Source of the DNA: an uncultured Sphingomonas sp.
Lineage (GTDB): Bacteria; Pseudomonadota; Alphaproteobacteria; Sphingomonadales; Sphingomonadaceae
DNA: 64,000 nucleotides
Direction of reading: 5' to 3'
Assembly (NCBI RefSeq): GCF_913774285.1
Contig: NZ_CAJYHX010000028.1
Span: forward strand, 62,001-126,000
Within the stretch, counting starts at the first letter, position 1, and every line of letters starts with the position of its first letter. The notes below the pieces were generated by a model. It was not told the DNA's origin. It searched no databases and saw only the letters and a program-made list of their open reading frames with translations. A program made the translations under genes and the position numbers. This document shows, in pieces, positions 62,686 to 64,000 of this stretch.

Positions 62686-64000
62686 GGCGCCCAGCCCGGC
62701 CGCCATCATTCGCTCGGGACTGTGCATCGGCTGCGGCGGCTGCGCGTCGGACGGCGGCGGCGGGCATATGGGATGGGACGGCTATCGCCAGCTCAAGCCC
62801 CAGGGGCCGCCCGGCTGGCACGAGACCCCGACGCCGCGCTTCGCCGCCACCTGCCCCTTCTCGCCGGAAGCCGTGGACGAGAATGCGATCGCCGAAGATC
62901 GCTTTCCAAGCGCGCCGATCGCCGACCAGCGGATCGGCCGGTTCGAGACGGCCTATGTCGGCCATGTCGCCGAGGGGGATTTCCGCGCCGGCGGCAGCTC
63001 GGGCGGCATGGTCAGCTGGGTCGCCGCCGAACTGCTGCGGCGCGGGCTGATCGACGGCGTCGCGCATGTCGTGCCGCTGCCGGGTCCCGGCGCCCCGCAT
63101 TTCGGCTATCGCATCTCGCGCAGCCTGGAGCAGATCGCCGAGGGCGCGCGCTCGCGCTACCATCCGGTCCACCTCGCCCATGTGCTCGACGAGATCCGCC
63201 GCGTCCCCGGCCGCTATGCGGTGGTCGGCATTCCCTGCTTCGTGAAGGCGGTCCACCTCGCCCGCGCCGCCGAGCCGGTACTCGCCGAGCGGATCACCGC
63301 TACGCTGGGGCTGTTCTGCGGCCATATGAAGAGCGGGCGGCTGGTCGACAGCTTCGCCTGGCAGCTGGATGTGGATCCCGACGCGGTCACCGCGGTGGAG
63401 TATCGCCGCAAGGATGCCGATCGTCCCGCCAACTGGTACACCGCGCACCTGACCCTCGCCGACGGCAGCGCACGCTGGCAGGACTGGTGGCATCTGGCGG
63501 ACGGCGACTGGGGTGCCGGCTTTTTCCAGAACAGCGCGTGCAACATGTGCGACGACGTCGTTGCCGAGACCGCCGACATCGCATTCGGCGACGCCTGGGT
63601 GGAGCCCTATTCCTCCGACGGCCGCGGCACCAATGTCGTGATCGTCCGGTCGCCGCAGCTGCGCGACGTGGTGGCGGCGGCGATCGGCGACGGGCGGCTG
63701 GCGCTGGATGCGGTGGACGCCGACTTCATTGCGGGAACCCAGGATGCCGGGCTGCGCCATCGCCGCGAGGGACTCGCCTATCGGCTGACCTGGGCGCGGC
63801 GTGGGATTCGCCCGAAGAAGCGCGTGGCCCCGAGTGCGGCAGGGATCGGGTGGCGACGCAAGCTCGTCTATCGCACCCGCGCTGGGATCGCGGCCTGGAG
63901 CCACCGTATCGCCTGGGCGGCGGATCGGTTCGGCGCGCCGGGTCTGTACATCCGCTGGGCCAGGGTGTCGCTCGGCCTCTACCAGGCGCTCACCTATTCG
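62678..64000 (+). CDS. FrhB/FdhB-like (coenzyme F420 hydrogenase beta-subunit family) protein, partial
   Basis: 441 codons, open to the last base of the window. The start is probably TTG 62678, overlapping the pyruvyl transferase stop by 8 bp. An N-terminal ferredoxin-like cysteine motif SGLCIGCGGCASD is followed by the FrhB fold: GGSSGGMVSWVAAELLRRGLIDGVAHV, YAVVGIPCFVKAVHLARA, LGLFCGHMKSGRLVDSFAWQL, SACNMCDDVVAETADIAFGDAWVEPYSSDGRGTNVVIVRS. Proteins of this kind accompany pyruvyl transferases in polysaccharide clusters, with F420-independent and unknown function. No ATG is available in frame near the start. Confidence 0.78.
   Translation, partial: MAEAPSPAAIIRSGLCIGCGGCASDGGGGHMGWDGYRQLKPQGPPGWHETPTPRFAATCPFSPEAVDENAIAEDRFPSAPIADQRIGRFETAYVGHVAEGDFRAGGSSGGMVSWVAAELLRRGLIDGVAHVVPLPGPGAPHFGYRISRSLEQIAEGARSRYHPVHLAHVLDEIRRVPGRYAVVGIPCFVKAVHLARAAEPVLAERITATLGLFCGHMKSGRLVDSFAWQLDVDPDAVTAVEYRRKDADRPANWYTAHLTLADGSARWQDWWHLADGDWGAGFFQNSACNMCDDVVAETADIAFGDAWVEPYSSDGRGTNVVIVRSPQLRDVVAAAIGDGRLALDAVDADFIAGTQDAGLRHRREGLAYRLTWARRGIRPKKRVAPSAAGIGWRRKLVYRTRAGIAAWSHRIAWAADRFGAPGLYIRWARVSLGLYQALTYS

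Overview
The window looks like a chromosomal segment of a Sphingomonas-type alphaproteobacterium (Sphingomonadaceae). The evidence is uniformly GC-rich codon use, a Xanthomonas/Caulobacter-type TonB-dependent receptor, an FxDxF/PEPxxWA-CTERM protein, a complete LigABCIUJK protocatechuate 4,5-cleavage pathway very like that of Sphingobium SYK-6, and surface-polysaccharide genes at both ends. Genus-level naming is inference from gene content.

Layout. (1) 1-7763, minus strand: one tightly coupled polysaccharide sugar operon, rfbF-rfbG-rfbH (CDP-3,6-dideoxy-4-ketohexose formation), then an acetohydroxyacid-synthase-like ThDP enzyme, a HAD phosphatase, an SDR reductase and a Wza-type export protein cut by the window edge. 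Together they suggest a branched-chain (yersiniose-like) deoxysugar. (2) 8060-9139: a DUF2235 alpha/beta hydrolase. (3) 9397-17808: a locus for an arabinose-containing polysaccharide, with three GH43 enzymes, a clan-A glycosidase, an aldose 1-epimerase and a TonB-dependent receptor. (4) 17826-43729: a 25.9-kb genomic island in the 3' end of a tRNA-Ser(GGA) gene. Its ends are a perfect 16-bp direct repeat; a P4-type integrase lies next to the tRNA, and matching tandem TTCCCCACACTT motifs lie inside both ends. (5) 43884-53405: cyclophilin, an Mla-type lipid ABC transporter operon, a HAD-IB phosphatase, and two overlapping hybrid histidine kinases, the first with a LOV photosensor. (6) 53410-61449: two divergent lig operons with a tandem-HTH LysR regulator and shared operator-like boxes. 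(7) 61570-64000: polysaccharide pyruvyl transferase and an FrhB-like protein, cut by the window edge.

The island has a mobilisation backbone (traA relaxase, traC, traD, a Ti/RSF1010-like oriT between traA and traC, HU, ArdC-like antirestriction, AlpA) but no type IV secretion genes, so it is probably mobilisable rather than self-transmissible. A truncated DUF6118 gene abuts a truncated TPR gene, which looks like the scar of a deletion that removed other transfer genes. Cargo includes a FeeM-like N-acyl amino acid synthase divergent from a PEPxxWA-CTERM protein, a CHASE4-GGDEF-EAL protein, a PIN toxin-antitoxin pair, an MNT-HEPN fusion, an HWE kinase with a response regulator, a serine hydrolase/PadR unit with a repeated operator, and an M23-like protein behind a perfect 18-bp dyad.

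Most lines of the ORF track are antisense or frame-shifted shadows and are omitted. Start codons were moved wherever a ribosome binding site, family N-terminus or coupling to a neighbour argued for it.
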